NCBI RefSeq assembly: GCF_016907545.1
Contig: NZ_JAFBCD010000001.1
Coordinates: 3,100,001-3,164,000 of the forward strand
From: Paenarthrobacter ilicis
GTDB taxonomy: Bacteria > Actinomycetota > Actinomycetes > Actinomycetales > Micrococcaceae
Direction: 5' to 3'
DNA length: 64,000 bases
The notes below the pieces were generated by a model. The model did not search any database, was not told the DNA's origin, and saw only the letters and a program-made list of their open reading frames with translations. The position numbers and the translations under genes are program-made. Positions within the stretch are counted from its first letter, which is position 1. Every line of letters begins with the position of its first letter. Shown one piece after another: positions 33,213 to 42,357 of the stretch.

Positions 33213-34349
33213 CTACGCGCCGGCTGCGACCCTGCGCTTGCGGGCCGAGGCGGCGAGCTGCTCCAGGACGGACGCCGTCACATCCCACTCCATGCAGGCG
33301 TCAGTAACGCTCTGGCCGTACACAAGCTCCTGCTGACCGGCCAACTGCTTGGCGGTATCCAGGTTCTGCGCCCCGCCCACAAGGAAGCTCTCCAGCATCA
33401 CACCGGCAACGGGCGAGGCAGCACCCGTCTCCAACTGCGCGCCGATTTCCAATGCAACCTCTGCCTGGCGGTGGTGGCTCTTGCCGCTGTTGGCGTGGCT
33501 GGCGTCCACAATCAGACGCGGGTTCAGCCCCTTGGCTGCGAGCTTGGCCGAGGCCGCTGCGACGTCGTCGGTAGAGTAGTTGGGACCCTTGCGTCCACCG
33601 CGGAGGATCACGTGGGTGTCCGGGTTGCCGGACGTCGCCACCAAAGCCGCGCGGCCGTCGTCGTCGATTCCCAGGAAAGCCTGCTCGGCGGCAGAAGCGC
33701 CGCACGCATCGATGGCCACTTGGAGGTCGCCGTCGGTGCCGTTCTTGAAACCGATGGGCATGGACAGCCCGGAGGCCAGCTGGCGGTGGATCTGGCTTTC
33801 GGTGGTCCGCGCGCCGATGGCACCCCAGGAGACGAGGTCCGCCATGTACTGCGGGCTGATGGGCTCCAGGAATTCGGTGGCGGTGGGCAGGCCCAGGGCG
33901 GTGACCTGCTTGAGGAAGCCGCGGGCGGCGCGCAGGCCTGCGGCGATGTCGTGGCTGCCGTCCAGGTGGGGATCGTTGATGAGGCCCTTCCAGCCGACGG
34001 TGGTGCGGGGCTTCTCGAAGTAGGTCCGCATCACTATCAGCAGGTCTTCCTTGTGCTTTTCGGCCTGGCTGACCAGCCGGCGGGCGTATTCGAGCCCGGC
34101 CTTGGGGTCGTGGATGGAACACGGGCCCACAATCACCAACAGGCGATCGTCCACGCCGTCCATGATGGCGCGGACCTGGTCACGGCCACGGTCGACGACG
34201 GCAGCTGAGCGGGCGTCCAACGGCAACTCTGCGATGAGGTCCTGGGGCGCCGGAAGCGGCTCGAAGCGGGCCACCCGCAGGTTGGAGGTGGCGGGCTGGT
34301 TTGAGCCGTCCTGCTGGAGCGGTGCGGGTTCTGCGGAGATGCTGGTCAT
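33213..34349 (-). CDS. aroG: 3-deoxy-7-phosphoheptulonate synthase (class I, AroG/AroF type)
   Basis: This enzyme is the first of the shikimate pathway and condenses phosphoenolpyruvate with erythrose 4-phosphate. At 378 aa it has the class I alpha motifs LLVIVGPCSIHDPKAGLEYA (about 70-89), RTYFEKPRTTVGWKGLINDP, TATEFLEPISPQY and VDASHANSGKSH. It is preceded by a leader peptide and hairpins typical of attenuation by aromatic amino acids. It is monocistronic. The symbol marks the family; which paralogue it is cannot be judged. Confidence 0.92.
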   Translation of the reverse strand: MTSISAEPAPLQQDGSNQPATSNLRVARFEPLPAPQDLIAELPLDARSAAVVDRGRDQVRAIMDGVDDRLLVIVGPCSIHDPKAGLEYARRLVSQAEKHKEDLLIVMRTYFEKPRTTVGWKGLINDPHLDGSHDIAAGLRAARGFLKQVTALGLPTATEFLEPISPQYMADLVSWGAIGARTTESQIHRQLASGLSMPIGFKNGTDGDLQVAIDACGASAAEQAFLGIDDDGRAALVATSGNPDTHVILRGGRKGPNYSTDDVAAASAKLAAKGLNPRLIVDASHANSGKSHHRQAEVALEIGAQLETGAASPVAGVMLESFLVGGAQNLDTAKQLAGQQELVYGQSVTDACMEWDVTASVLEQLAASARKRRVAAGA

Positions 34350-34412
34350 TTTCTTGGGTCCTGTCCGGGATGCGGAGCGGGCCCCTTGTCAGAACCCGCC
34401 GGATATGGCGAA

Positions 34413-34434
34413 GGGCAGAGAATGATCTCTGCCC
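34413..34434 (-). terminator. Attenuator hairpin before DAHP synthase
   Basis: GGGCAGAGA (34413-34421) pairs with TCTCTGCCC (34426-34434), a 9-bp stem with a 4-base loop located between the leader peptide and the aroG start. Its CAGAG/CTCTG halves are also complementary to the arms of the upstream 10-bp stem, so the structures exclude each other. The U tract is only two bases, so pausing or Rho may be involved. Confidence 0.7.
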
Positions 34435-34435
34435 T

Positions 34436-34495
34436 GTTGGCTCTGAAGGAAAGTTGGATGCGTGTCAGTTAGACGCGGGCCCCTCCAGAGCCAAC
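34436..34495 (-). promoter_or_regulatory. Competing leader stem overlapping the leader peptide
   Basis: Plus-strand GTTGGCTCTG (34436-34445) and CAGAGCCAAC (34486-34495) form a perfect 10-bp stem in the minus-strand RNA. The 5' arm encodes the Ser-Leu-Ala-Leu codons directly after the WYAYF run. A ribosome stalled on aromatic codons would cover that arm and free the 3' arm to disturb the attenuator hairpin. Confidence 0.7.
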
Positions 34496-34524
34496 GAAAA
34501 ATACGCATACCAACGGTTTGTCAT
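34465..34524 (-). CDS. Aromatic leader peptide of the DAHP synthase gene
   Basis: This 19-residue open frame reads MTNRWYAYFSLALEGPASN. Within five codons (5-9) it has Trp, Tyr, Tyr and Phe, the three end products of the pathway. It lies 115 bases upstream of aroG on the same strand, followed by overlapping alternative hairpins. The ribosome binding site is weak (GGTGTGG). Everything fits translational attenuation of aroG by charged tRNA levels, as in trp and phe leaders. Confidence 0.85.
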   Translation of the reverse strand: MTNRWYAYFSLALEGPASN

Positions 34525-34570
34525 AGCCACACCATAATCACGTACGGTCACACCCGCCAAATTGTGTCCA

Positions 34571-35578
34571 CTATGAGGACAGCAGCTTGCGCAGGAACTG
34601 CAATTGCCTGATCCAGTGGTGCTCCTGTCCGCCTTCGTGGTTGTTGAAGCGGTACACCTCCATGTCCTTCTCCGGCGCCCCGGCATCAAGACCGTAGTTG
34701 TTGTAGCTCGCAAACACTGTGGACGGCGGGCAGATATCGTCCATTTGAGCGGCGGAGAACAGCGCCGGAACGGAGGCAGCCCGCCCCAGGTGGACGCCGT
34801 CGAAGTAGTTCAGGACTGCCAGCATTGGTTCATACTTGTCCCGGTGACGGCCCAGGAACGACGCAATTTCCGGGTACGGGCCCCGCGGTGTGATGTCGAT
34901 TGCCCTGGGGAAGTCCTGCAGGAAGGGAACGTCCGGCATGGCGGCAACTATGCCGTCCAGACGTCCGGCCACCAAGCCGGCGGCGGCAACAGTAATACCG
35001 CCACCCTGGCTCACGCCGGTGAGGATCACCTGGGAGGGGTCGACGGCGGCATGGCTCTGCGCCGCTTCCACCGCGCGGAAGGCGTCAACGTAGACCCGCC
35101 GGAAGTAGTAATCGTCCTGGTGCCCGGATCCACGGGTCATGAGGCCTGCGTAGTTCACCTCACCCGCGGAGGGATGGGGATCGGGGGTGTCGCCGGAGAC
35201 GCCGCCGTAGCCTTGGCCGCGGGTGTCCATGATGAAGTGCGCGTAACCTGCCTGGGCCCAACGGGTGTTCTGGTTGACCAGGCCCCGCCCGCCGGAGTAG
35301 CCGATGTACTCCACCACCACGGGAAGCCTGGTCCCCGCCTCAACGCCGGAGGGTAGATGCAACCACCCTTTAATGCGGTCTCCCCCGAAGCCGGAGAAGG
35401 TGACATCGAAGGTGTCGATCACGCTGAGGTAGTTGTCCACGGGCTCAAACACCGCATTGAGCGGTAGCTCGCGTGCCTCCGCGATGGTCCGGTCCCAAAA
35501 GGCGCCGAGGTCCGCTGGTGCAGACGTGCTGGATGTGTAGGTCCGGAGCTGCTCAAGGGGCAGGTCGAAGAGAGGCAT
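34571..35578 (-). CDS. CE7 acetyl xylan esterase / cephalosporin-C deacetylase family
   Basis: This alpha/beta hydrolase of 335 aa removes acetyl groups from oligosaccharides. The catalytic triad is visible: Ser190 in GVSQGGG, Asp near 280 in AQMDDICPP, and His314 in NNHEGG. RGQGYGG near 120 is the conserved CE7 motif. There is no signal peptide, so it acts on imported, acetylated sugars. It is divergent from the Gfo/Idh-DUF6807 gene across a LacI-type operator. Confidence 0.9.
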   Translation of the reverse strand: MPLFDLPLEQLRTYTSSTSAPADLGAFWDRTIAEARELPLNAVFEPVDNYLSVIDTFDVTFSGFGGDRIKGWLHLPSGVEAGTRLPVVVEYIGYSGGRGLVNQNTRWAQAGYAHFIMDTRGQGYGGVSGDTPDPHPSAGEVNYAGLMTRGSGHQDDYYFRRVYVDAFRAVEAAQSHAAVDPSQVILTGVSQGGGITVAAAGLVAGRLDGIVAAMPDVPFLQDFPRAIDITPRGPYPEIASFLGRHRDKYEPMLAVLNYFDGVHLGRAASVPALFSAAQMDDICPPSTVFASYNNYGLDAGAPEKDMEVYRFNNHEGGQEHHWIRQLQFLRKLLSS

Positions 35579-35688
35579 GGAGACATCCTACGTCGTACCG
35601 GGACCACTTTCCGAGGGGATGAAACACATTTCCTTTGAATCGTTACATTCACGGATGCCCAAGGTCTAGACTGGGCAGCAGCACATGA

Positions 35689-35703
35689 GGGAAAGCGTTT
35701 GCC
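35689..35703. promoter_or_regulatory. LacI-type operator A
   Basis: GGGAAAGCGTTTGCC is a CG-centred palindrome of the LacI/CcpA class 40 bases before the Gfo/Idh-DUF6807 start and 110 bases from the divergent esterase start. It matches five other sites in the 42-54 kb region. It could control both genes. Confidence 0.75.
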
Positions 35704-35742
35704 TGCCCTAAGCTACCCAAACCCGCGCAGCCCAGGAGATCC

Positions 35743-37785
35743 ATGGAAACCACCTCCGCCGAGTCAAAAGCACAGGCAGAAGCACCAACCACTGCGCCGG
35801 CCAAGATCGCTTTGGTGGGAGTCCACGGCTTCGGCACGCACCACCTCCGCAACCTCGATCGGCTCACTGCCATAGGCAGGGTGGACCTTGTTGCGGTGGC
35901 CGATCCGAATCCGCCTGCCCCCGGAGATCTACCGGAAACCACGGCTGTCCACGGAAACCTTGATGAGCTTCTGGCCGGTGACCACCACCCGGACGTCATC
36001 ATTGTGGCTACTCCCATTCAGACCCACGCCCCGCTGGCCCTGTCCGTGCTCGCGTCCAGAGCGGATCTCTACCTGGAGAAGCCCCCCGTGGCCTCCATGA
36101 GCGACTTCGTTCGCCTCCAGGAAGCGGCAGCCAAGGGTGGCCGCAGTGTCCAGATCGGGTTCCAGAGCCTCGGCTCCCATGCGCTGGCTTCATTGGAAAA
36201 GCTGGCCGGTGGTCAGGCTTCCGAAGAGCTGCCGGGCATCGGCACCTTGAAAGGGATCTCAGCTACGGGCCGCTGGGTTCGGGACCGGGCGTATTACAAG
36301 CGATCCCGCTGGGCAGGCAAGCGCAGCCTCGACGGCGTGGATGTGGTGGACGGCGTCGCCACCAACCCACTGGCCCATGCGATCGCCACGGCGCTCCGCA
36401 TCGCCGGAGCACGGGCCGTCGGGGACCTGGCAACAGTGGAAACCGACCTCTATCGCGCCAACGACATCGAAGCCGACGACACCTCGGTGATCCGCCTGCG
36501 CACCACCAACGGCTTGCCCATCACCTGCGCGCTCACCCTCTGCGCCACCGAATCAGTGGAACCCTATGTGACGCTTCACGGCACTGAAGGCGCGGCAGTC
36601 TTCCACTACACCGAGGACCGTGTCACCGTCCGCACCGAAGCCGGCGAAACCACCCACCTTTTCGGTCGCGACGACCTCACCGAGAACCTCCTCCAGCACC
36701 TGTCCGAAGGCACGCCATTGCTGAGCCCGCTCCACGACGCCGGCGCGTTCATGTGCGTCCTGGAAGCCATCAGGACAGCAGAGGCACCTGCGCTGATTCC
36801 GGAGGACTGCGTGAACTGGGTGGGAACCGGTGACCAGGCGCATGCGGTGATCCCCGCCATCGAGGACATCCTGGAACGTGCCACCCGCGCCCACGCCACG
36901 TTCTCCGAGTTGGGACTTCCCTGGGCGCGGCCCGGCACCGGAAGTGCCGAGGCTCTCTTCTCCCCCGAAGCTGCCTTCGCCAAGAGCAGGGCCACCGCGG
37001 TCCTCCGGAGTGGAAGCAACCTTGAGCCGGACCTCTCCCCCAGGCCATACTTGCACCCGGTGACCACCCCGGCCGGAGTTGTGGTCACGGATCACTTGCC
37101 CTCGGACCACGTTTGGCACCTCGGCGCCGGATTCGCGCTGCAGGACGTCAACGGCAGCAACTTCTGGGGCGGCCGCAGCTACCGCCGGGCAGCGGGTAAG
37201 TACGTGGATCTGAAGGACCACGGCCGGATCGAGACCTCGGATTTCTTCCGCGAAGGAGACCTCACCACGCTCCATCTCCGTTGGCTCGCGGCTGATGGCG
37301 GACTGGTCCTGAAGGAAAAGCGCTCCTTTAGCCGTACCCTACTGGACGGACGCACCTGGCGACTCGACATCCAGACCCGGCTCACCGCCGTCGTGGATGT
37401 TGCACTGGGCAGCCCCGGTTCGCATGGTGCCGCCGGCAGCGGCTATGGCGGTTTCTTCTGGCGCCTCCCCGTCAACGCGTCCCCTCGCGTCTTCTCTTCC
37501 ACAGCCGAGGGTGAGCCGTCCGTGCATGGTTCCGTGTCGCCGTGGCTCGCGTGGACGGGAGAGTTCGACGGCGGCCCTGCCACTCTGGTGTTCGGCGCAC
37601 CCAGCGAGTCTGCGGACCCATGGTTTGTGCGGTGCAGCGACTACCCAGCCGTGGGTTCCGCCCTGGCATGCGACACGGCGGTGGAACTGGCGGAAGGCGA
37701 ATCCCTCACCCGGAGCACCACGGTGTGGATCAGCGACGGAACCCTGACGCACAGCGACATCGAAGGCCTGGTTTCAGGCCGATGA
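35743..37785 (+). CDS. Gfo/Idh/MocA oxidoreductase fused to DUF6807 (PmoA-like), copy 1
   Basis: This 680-aa two-domain protein starts with a Gfo/Idh/MocA NAD(P)-binding part (about 15-345): IALVGVHGFGTHHLRNLDRL, STPIQTHAPL-type VATPIQTHAPL, and the EKPP motif in DLYLEKPPVAS. The C-terminal DUF6807/PmoA-like part (about 410-675) has YLHPVTTPAGVVVTDH, DHVWHLGAGFALQDVNGSNFWGG and GYGGFFWRLP. AGGAG precedes the ATG. Its end overlaps the rhamnosidase start by four bases. A second copy lies at 54895-56958. A sugar dehydrogenase or C-C/C-O processing role is inferred; the reaction is unknown. Confidence 0.83.
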   Translation: METTSAESKAQAEAPTTAPAKIALVGVHGFGTHHLRNLDRLTAIGRVDLVAVADPNPPAPGDLPETTAVHGNLDELLAGDHHPDVIIVATPIQTHAPLALSVLASRADLYLEKPPVASMSDFVRLQEAAAKGGRSVQIGFQSLGSHALASLEKLAGGQASEELPGIGTLKGISATGRWVRDRAYYKRSRWAGKRSLDGVDVVDGVATNPLAHAIATALRIAGARAVGDLATVETDLYRANDIEADDTSVIRLRTTNGLPITCALTLCATESVEPYVTLHGTEGAAVFHYTEDRVTVRTEAGETTHLFGRDDLTENLLQHLSEGTPLLSPLHDAGAFMCVLEAIRTAEAPALIPEDCVNWVGTGDQAHAVIPAIEDILERATRAHATFSELGLPWARPGTGSAEALFSPEAAFAKSRATAVLRSGSNLEPDLSPRPYLHPVTTPAGVVVTDHLPSDHVWHLGAGFALQDVNGSNFWGGRSYRRAAGKYVDLKDHGRIETSDFFREGDLTTLHLRWLAADGGLVLKEKRSFSRTLLDGRTWRLDIQTRLTAVVDVALGSPGSHGAAGSGYGGFFWRLPVNASPRVFSSTAEGEPSVHGSVSPWLAWTGEFDGGPATLVFGAPSESADPWFVRCSDYPAVGSALACDTAVELAEGESLTRSTTVWISDGTLTHSDIEGLVSGR

Positions 37786-40700
37786 GCAGGGGCCCGGCGG
37801 CAACCCCACTCACGGCCACAGACCTCACCGTGGATGGTGCCGTGCGGTGCCTGACGGCTCCGGCCGCACCGGCTTTTGGCTGGTTGCTGGATGCTGGACC
37901 CTCCGCGAGCGCGGGGCAAATGGTTCAAACCGCATATCGCCTCAGGGTGCAGGACCACACCGGCGGGGACATATGGGACTCGGGCACCGTTGTCACGCAC
38001 CAGCAGCACCACCGCCCCTACACAGGCCCGGACCTGGCCCCGGACAACGACTACCAGTGGACTGTGCAGCTCACGGATGCGACCGGAACAACAGGTGATC
38101 CCAGCCAACCGGCCCGCTTCAGCACCGGCCTTCCGGAAGCGAACGGCTGGACCGCAGAGTGGATTCATCGGGAACCCGGCGGACGCGCGCCGTTGGAAGT
38201 GGTGGACGGCTTCCTGCGTGTGGGCAGTTCCCCCTTCCTTCCGTGGCCTGTCACAGCCGGAGGCAGCACACTCGTCACCGCACGGTTCCGCCTTCGCCTG
38301 GGGGCCGCCGGGATACTCCTTCGCAGCGACGGGCCTGGTTCCGGGTTGCTCCTGGAGATCAAACCGAACCGGTCAGCGCTCCTGCGCCCCGCCCCTGAGT
38401 GGGAGATCGGCGCAATGTCGGCCCCGCCCACCGAGGCGTTGGCTGAAACGCCGGAGTTCGGGGCCACCGGCGTTTCCCGTGCCGGGGCACTTCCGGAAGA
38501 CGGTTGGCGGGATCTGGCCATCGCGGACGACGGCGAACGCATCACGGTCAGCGTTGACGGTGACATGGTCCTGGACACCAGGGTCCCCGGCACCGGCCGC
38601 AGCGGCATCGCGTTCCATCAAGGACCACGCAGCCAAGCCGAGTATTTGTGGGCCCGGGTCCAGCGCGGTGGGACCACTGTCCTCGACACAGACTTCACCA
38701 ATCCCGCCGCGCTCACGGGCTGGATCACCACCACTCGCCTTCGGCAGCCCGATGAGTGGACCCTCGCCCAAGCAACCATCACACTCAAAGGCACTGTGGC
38801 CAGAGCCCGCCTTTACGCCGCTGCAAGCCACCATGCCGCGTTCACCATCAACGGCAGCCCGTGCTTGGAAACCACCAACTTCGGCTATCCGGGAGAGCAG
38901 TTCTACAACGCCGCCGATGTCACTGAAGCCCTGCAGAGCAGCGACACCGCCACCTTGACCGCCGTCGCCCATTGGTATGGACCCGGCCAGGGCCGCGCGG
39001 CCGGACGCCCGGGCCTGCTGGCCCAGCTGAGCGTGGAGTACGACGACGGCACCCGGGACGTGTTCGGATCCGGACCTGGGTGGCTGGTGGCCGAAGGTCC
39101 CTACCGGCAGGGCGGATACCGGAACGATGAGGGCGATCCCATCGAGCATTTCGATGCGACAGCCTTGCCGGAACCACAGCAATGGCACCCGGCAATCTCC
39201 CTGGGGACCCACCCTGTCCCCGACTTCCCACTCCTGCGGCCCAACGGTGCAAGCGTCGCATGCAACTACGCAGCCGCCGTCGGGATTTTCACCGCGGATG
39301 ACGGAACTCCTGTGGCGGACTTCGGCGCCGTGACTCCCGGCCGGCCGGTGGTGGAGTTTCTCCGTGGCGAGCATGGACGGACCGTGATGATTCGCGCAGG
39401 CTACAACCTCCGTGCCGACGGTCGCGTGGACACCGGAAAGACACCCAGCCAGAACACGGACATGTCCTTCCCCTACACCCAAATAGAAGGCCCCCAACGC
39501 TACGAGGCAGCCGTGCACCTGGGCTTCCGCTACCTCGAAATCCCTGGCGTGGAGCTTGCAGACCTCGGCACTGTGGGCGCAACCGTGATCCATGCCGAGC
39601 ACCCGGAGGAGGGCAGTTTCCACAGTTCCGATCACACGTTGAACCGGGTTTTCACACTCCTGCGGGACTCTGCACTGCTGGGAGTCCAGGAGCAGTTTGT
39701 CGACACGCCCACCCGCGAAAAGGGCCAGTTCCTGGGCGACGCCGCGAATATCTCCTACGCCACCATGGCCCTGTTTGGTGAGCGCCAGTTCACGGCCAAG
39801 GCCTTGCGTGAGTTCGCAGGATCGGCACGCCGCTACTGGGATTCACCACAAGAGCGTGGGCGGTACAACGCGGTCTATCCCAACGGCGACGGCAAGCGCG
39901 ACATCCCCGATTTCTCGCTCATGATGCCCGAGTGGGTAGAGGAGTACCACCGGCTGAGTGGTGACGACGCCTTGGTGGCCGAGCTCCTTCCGCAGCTTCA
40001 GGACACCGCGGAGTACGTCCTCCGGCACATCCCCATGGACGGTCCCACAGCCGGGCTTGTCACGGATCTAGGTGGCGGTGGAGGGCCTTACCTTCACGGG
40101 ATTGTGGACTGGCCGGCGCCTGGTCGCTTCGGCTACGACATGGACTGCGCGGCGCGCACCACGGTCAACGCCCAGTCATGGTCGGTGCTCGACGTCGTCA
40201 GCCGGCTCTGCGCGTCTGCTGGCCTGGAGCTGGAGGCGGCCCGCTTCGCCGGGGCGGCGGCATCGCTTGCCGGACAGATCAACGCCCGGCTCCGGGTGGA
40301 CGGTGTGATGGTGGACGGGCTCTACGCAGACGGCCAGCCGAGCCGTCATGCCTCACAGCATGCGACCTCCTTCCCGATGTCCATGGGGATCACCACAGCT
40401 GAACACGCGGCGAAGGACGCCGAACGGATCACCGGCATGGGGATGCGCCAAGGTCCCATGACCGTGCATCGGCTGTTCCGCGCACTGCTGTCCCAGGGGC
40501 GGGTGGACGATGTCCTGAACCTGCTCACAGATTCCAGCCAGCCCGGGTGGGCCCGCCAGTTGGACGCCGGAGCCTCCTTCACGTGGGAGGCCTGGGAGCT
40601 TGATGAGGGCACTGATTACAGCCAGTCACACGCGTGGTCGGCATCAGTGGTCCGGGAGATCCTTGAGTACCTCCTCGGCGTCCGCGTCACCGCTCCGGGA

Positions 40701-40880
40701 GCGTCCGCCGTCGTGATTCAACCACCGGTGTGCCGGCTGGAACATGCCGAGGGCCGCGTACCGACGCAGCGCGGCACTGTCTCGGTTTCCTGGCGCCGCA
40801 CTCCGGCAGGCATGGAGTTGGACTACACGGTCCCTCCAGGAGTCACGGCCCACGTAGTGCTCCCGCGGGATGACAGTTAA
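37782..40880 (+). CDS. GH78 alpha-L-rhamnosidase
   Basis: This 1032-aa inverting glycosidase cleaves terminal alpha-L-rhamnose. I take ATG 37782, which overlaps the upstream TGA (ATGA); the frame is open 80 codons earlier but that lies in the Gfo/Idh gene. The catalytic region has DTPTREKGQFLGDA near residue 640, and the (alpha/alpha)6 barrel continues through ASFTWEAWELDEGTDYSQSHAW near 935. An N-terminal beta-sandwich (AYRLRVQDHTGGDIWDSGTV) is typical. No signal peptide: substrate is imported oligosaccharide. Confidence 0.9.
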   Translation: MSRGPAATPLTATDLTVDGAVRCLTAPAAPAFGWLLDAGPSASAGQMVQTAYRLRVQDHTGGDIWDSGTVVTHQQHHRPYTGPDLAPDNDYQWTVQLTDATGTTGDPSQPARFSTGLPEANGWTAEWIHREPGGRAPLEVVDGFLRVGSSPFLPWPVTAGGSTLVTARFRLRLGAAGILLRSDGPGSGLLLEIKPNRSALLRPAPEWEIGAMSAPPTEALAETPEFGATGVSRAGALPEDGWRDLAIADDGERITVSVDGDMVLDTRVPGTGRSGIAFHQGPRSQAEYLWARVQRGGTTVLDTDFTNPAALTGWITTTRLRQPDEWTLAQATITLKGTVARARLYAAASHHAAFTINGSPCLETTNFGYPGEQFYNAADVTEALQSSDTATLTAVAHWYGPGQGRAAGRPGLLAQLSVEYDDGTRDVFGSGPGWLVAEGPYRQGGYRNDEGDPIEHFDATALPEPQQWHPAISLGTHPVPDFPLLRPNGASVACNYAAAVGIFTADDGTPVADFGAVTPGRPVVEFLRGEHGRTVMIRAGYNLRADGRVDTGKTPSQNTDMSFPYTQIEGPQRYEAAVHLGFRYLEIPGVELADLGTVGATVIHAEHPEEGSFHSSDHTLNRVFTLLRDSALLGVQEQFVDTPTREKGQFLGDAANISYATMALFGERQFTAKALREFAGSARRYWDSPQERGRYNAVYPNGDGKRDIPDFSLMMPEWVEEYHRLSGDDALVAELLPQLQDTAEYVLRHIPMDGPTAGLVTDLGGGGGPYLHGIVDWPAPGRFGYDMDCAARTTVNAQSWSVLDVVSRLCASAGLELEAARFAGAAASLAGQINARLRVDGVMVDGLYADGQPSRHASQHATSFPMSMGITTAEHAAKDAERITGMGMRQGPMTVHRLFRALLSQGRVDDVLNLLTDSSQPGWARQLDAGASFTWEAWELDEGTDYSQSHAWSASVVREILEYLLGVRVTAPGASAVVIQPPVCRLEHAEGRVPTQRGTVSVSWRRTPAGMELDYTVPPGVTAHVVLPRDDS

Positions 40881-40912
40881 CGCCAACCCCCGCGGGGATT
40901 GGCGTTAACTGT
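40873..40912. terminator. Bidirectional terminator between rhamnosidase and binding-protein genes
   Basis: ACAGTTAACGCCAA pairs with TTGGCGTTAACTGT, and an inner CCCC/GGGG pair tightens the loop. Flanking GGGATG and CGTCCC extend the stem with one mismatch. The left arm overlaps the rhamnosidase stop codon. The two genes converge here. Confidence 0.8.
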
Positions 40913-40926
40913 CGTCCCGGCAGGTG

Positions 40927-42219
40927 TCAGCTCAGCGAGCTCTTCGCTTCGTCCATGGCTTTCCTGGCGGCCTCGGCGGGAGACAACCGGTTGAAGTGGA
41001 CTTCCAGGCCGTAGCGGCCGAAAGCCTCGACGGCGGAGCTGGAGCCCGCAGGCGGTACCGGCACGGCATCTCCCAGTTCGGAGGAGATTTCATCGATGAA
41101 CTTGGCGGTGGCGGCGTCCTCCGGCGTCAGCTTGGGAAGGACCGCTGCCCGTACCTCCGAGTTGCCCGGGATACCGCGATCGGCCAAGGCAATTTCACCG
41201 GCCTCCACATTGTTGGCGAGGAAGTCTATGAATTTCTGCACCTCCGCCGGGTGCTTGGTCCGTGAGCTCGCGGACCAGAACTGGGAGGACTTGTAGAACT
41301 GCTTTGCACTGGCGGAGTTGCCGTCCGTGCTCGGTGGACGGTGGATCTCCAATGGCTGCCCTGAAGCTTTGGTGAGGGCGCTCAGTTGATTTGACCAGTA
41401 CCAAGCGAGCCCAAACCTGTTGGTTGCCAGTCCCTGCTGATCAACGGAAGCCGTGGCGTCCTCGGTCATCACGGATGCGGGCGGCACGGCCTTGGAATCA
41501 CGGAGCTCTGCCTGGTATTCGTACCATCCCGTCAAGTCGCCCTCGTCAAAGCCGAATTTTCCGTCGGCGGTGAAGAGGGATTTTCCGTGCTGGCGGAACC
41601 AGAGGTTCATGGGTGCGTCACCGCTGACAGCACCCGAACCATAAACCCCGCTCTTACTGCCTTCGGTAATGGAGGCCGCTGCCTTGTTGTACTCGTCCCA
41701 CGTCCACGTCTTGTCATCGGGCAGTGTGACACCGCTGGCTTTGAGGATCGACGGGTTCGCCAGGACCACTTGGGCGTTCACCCCGGCAGTGACCGCGTAC
41801 TGTTTGCCTTCAACCTTTCCGGCGTCTGCCACTGCTGAATCGAACTTGGCCAGATCCACGTCCTTCAGCTCGAGCAGTGCACCGCGTTCGGCATACTCCC
41901 CCAAGTAGGCAGCATCCATTTGAATGATGTCCGGGGCATCCTGGGAAGCGACCTGTGTGGCCAGTTTGTCCCAATAGCCGGACCAATCCCCGTATTCGCC
42001 TTTGACTTTGATGCCGGGATTCTGCGCTTCAAAAGCGTCAATGAGTTTTTGGGTCATCTTGTGCCGCACATCCGAACCCCACCAGCTGAAGCGAAGGGTG
42101 ACGGTGCCGTCCGAGGAGGCCTGCTGGGATCCGCTGCCGCAACCAGTCATGGCGATGGCGACGGCGACCGCCGCTGCAGCGATTTTGGCGGCTGGATTTT
42201 TTCGTGCTCGAGTAGACAT
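40927..42219 (-). CDS. Sugar ABC transporter solute-binding lipoprotein (orphan)
   Basis: This family-1 extracellular binding protein of about 430 aa has a lipobox AIAMTGCGS and an N-terminal signal. ATG 42219 follows AAGGA by six bases. Segments GDWSGYWDKLATQVA, APDIIQMDAAYL and FWSASSRTKHP are nearly the same as in the binding protein at 49908-51269, so the two are duplicates. No permease genes are adjacent, so it may feed one of the permease pairs downstream. A LacI-type operator lies 35 bases upstream. Confidence 0.9.
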   Translation of the reverse strand: MSTRARKNPAAKIAAAAVAVAIAMTGCGSGSQQASSDGTVTLRFSWWGSDVRHKMTQKLIDAFEAQNPGIKVKGEYGDWSGYWDKLATQVASQDAPDIIQMDAAYLGEYAERGALLELKDVDLAKFDSAVADAGKVEGKQYAVTAGVNAQVVLANPSILKASGVTLPDDKTWTWDEYNKAAASITEGSKSGVYGSGAVSGDAPMNLWFRQHGKSLFTADGKFGFDEGDLTGWYEYQAELRDSKAVPPASVMTEDATASVDQQGLATNRFGLAWYWSNQLSALTKASGQPLEIHRPPSTDGNSASAKQFYKSSQFWSASSRTKHPAEVQKFIDFLANNVEAGEIALADRGIPGNSEVRAAVLPKLTPEDAATAKFIDEISSELGDAVPVPPAGSSSAVEAFGRYGLEVHFNRLSPAEAARKAMDEAKSSLS

Positions 42220-42252
42220 CAAACGTCCTTATCTGAGTCGTGCGCTACGGGC

Positions 42253-42266
42253 AGAAAACGCTTTCT
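42253..42266. promoter_or_regulatory. LacI-type operator B
   Basis: AGAAAACGCTTTCT, centred on CG at 42259-42260, lies about 35 bases before the orphan binding-protein start. It is one of six similar sites in the glycan region. Confidence 0.75.
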
Positions 42267-42357
42267 CAGCCTAAATGTGGGCTGCGTCACTCGTCAAGGG
42301 AGTTTTTGTTTGTTTGGATTAGCAGTTAACAAAAGTGCTCAAACTTCCGTGGCGCCC

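Noticed and set aside
37542..37781. 80-codon N-terminal extension of the rhamnosidase
   Set aside because: It overlaps the coding end of the Gfo/Idh-DUF6807 gene in another frame; the ATGA overlap at 37782 gives a normal coupled start.
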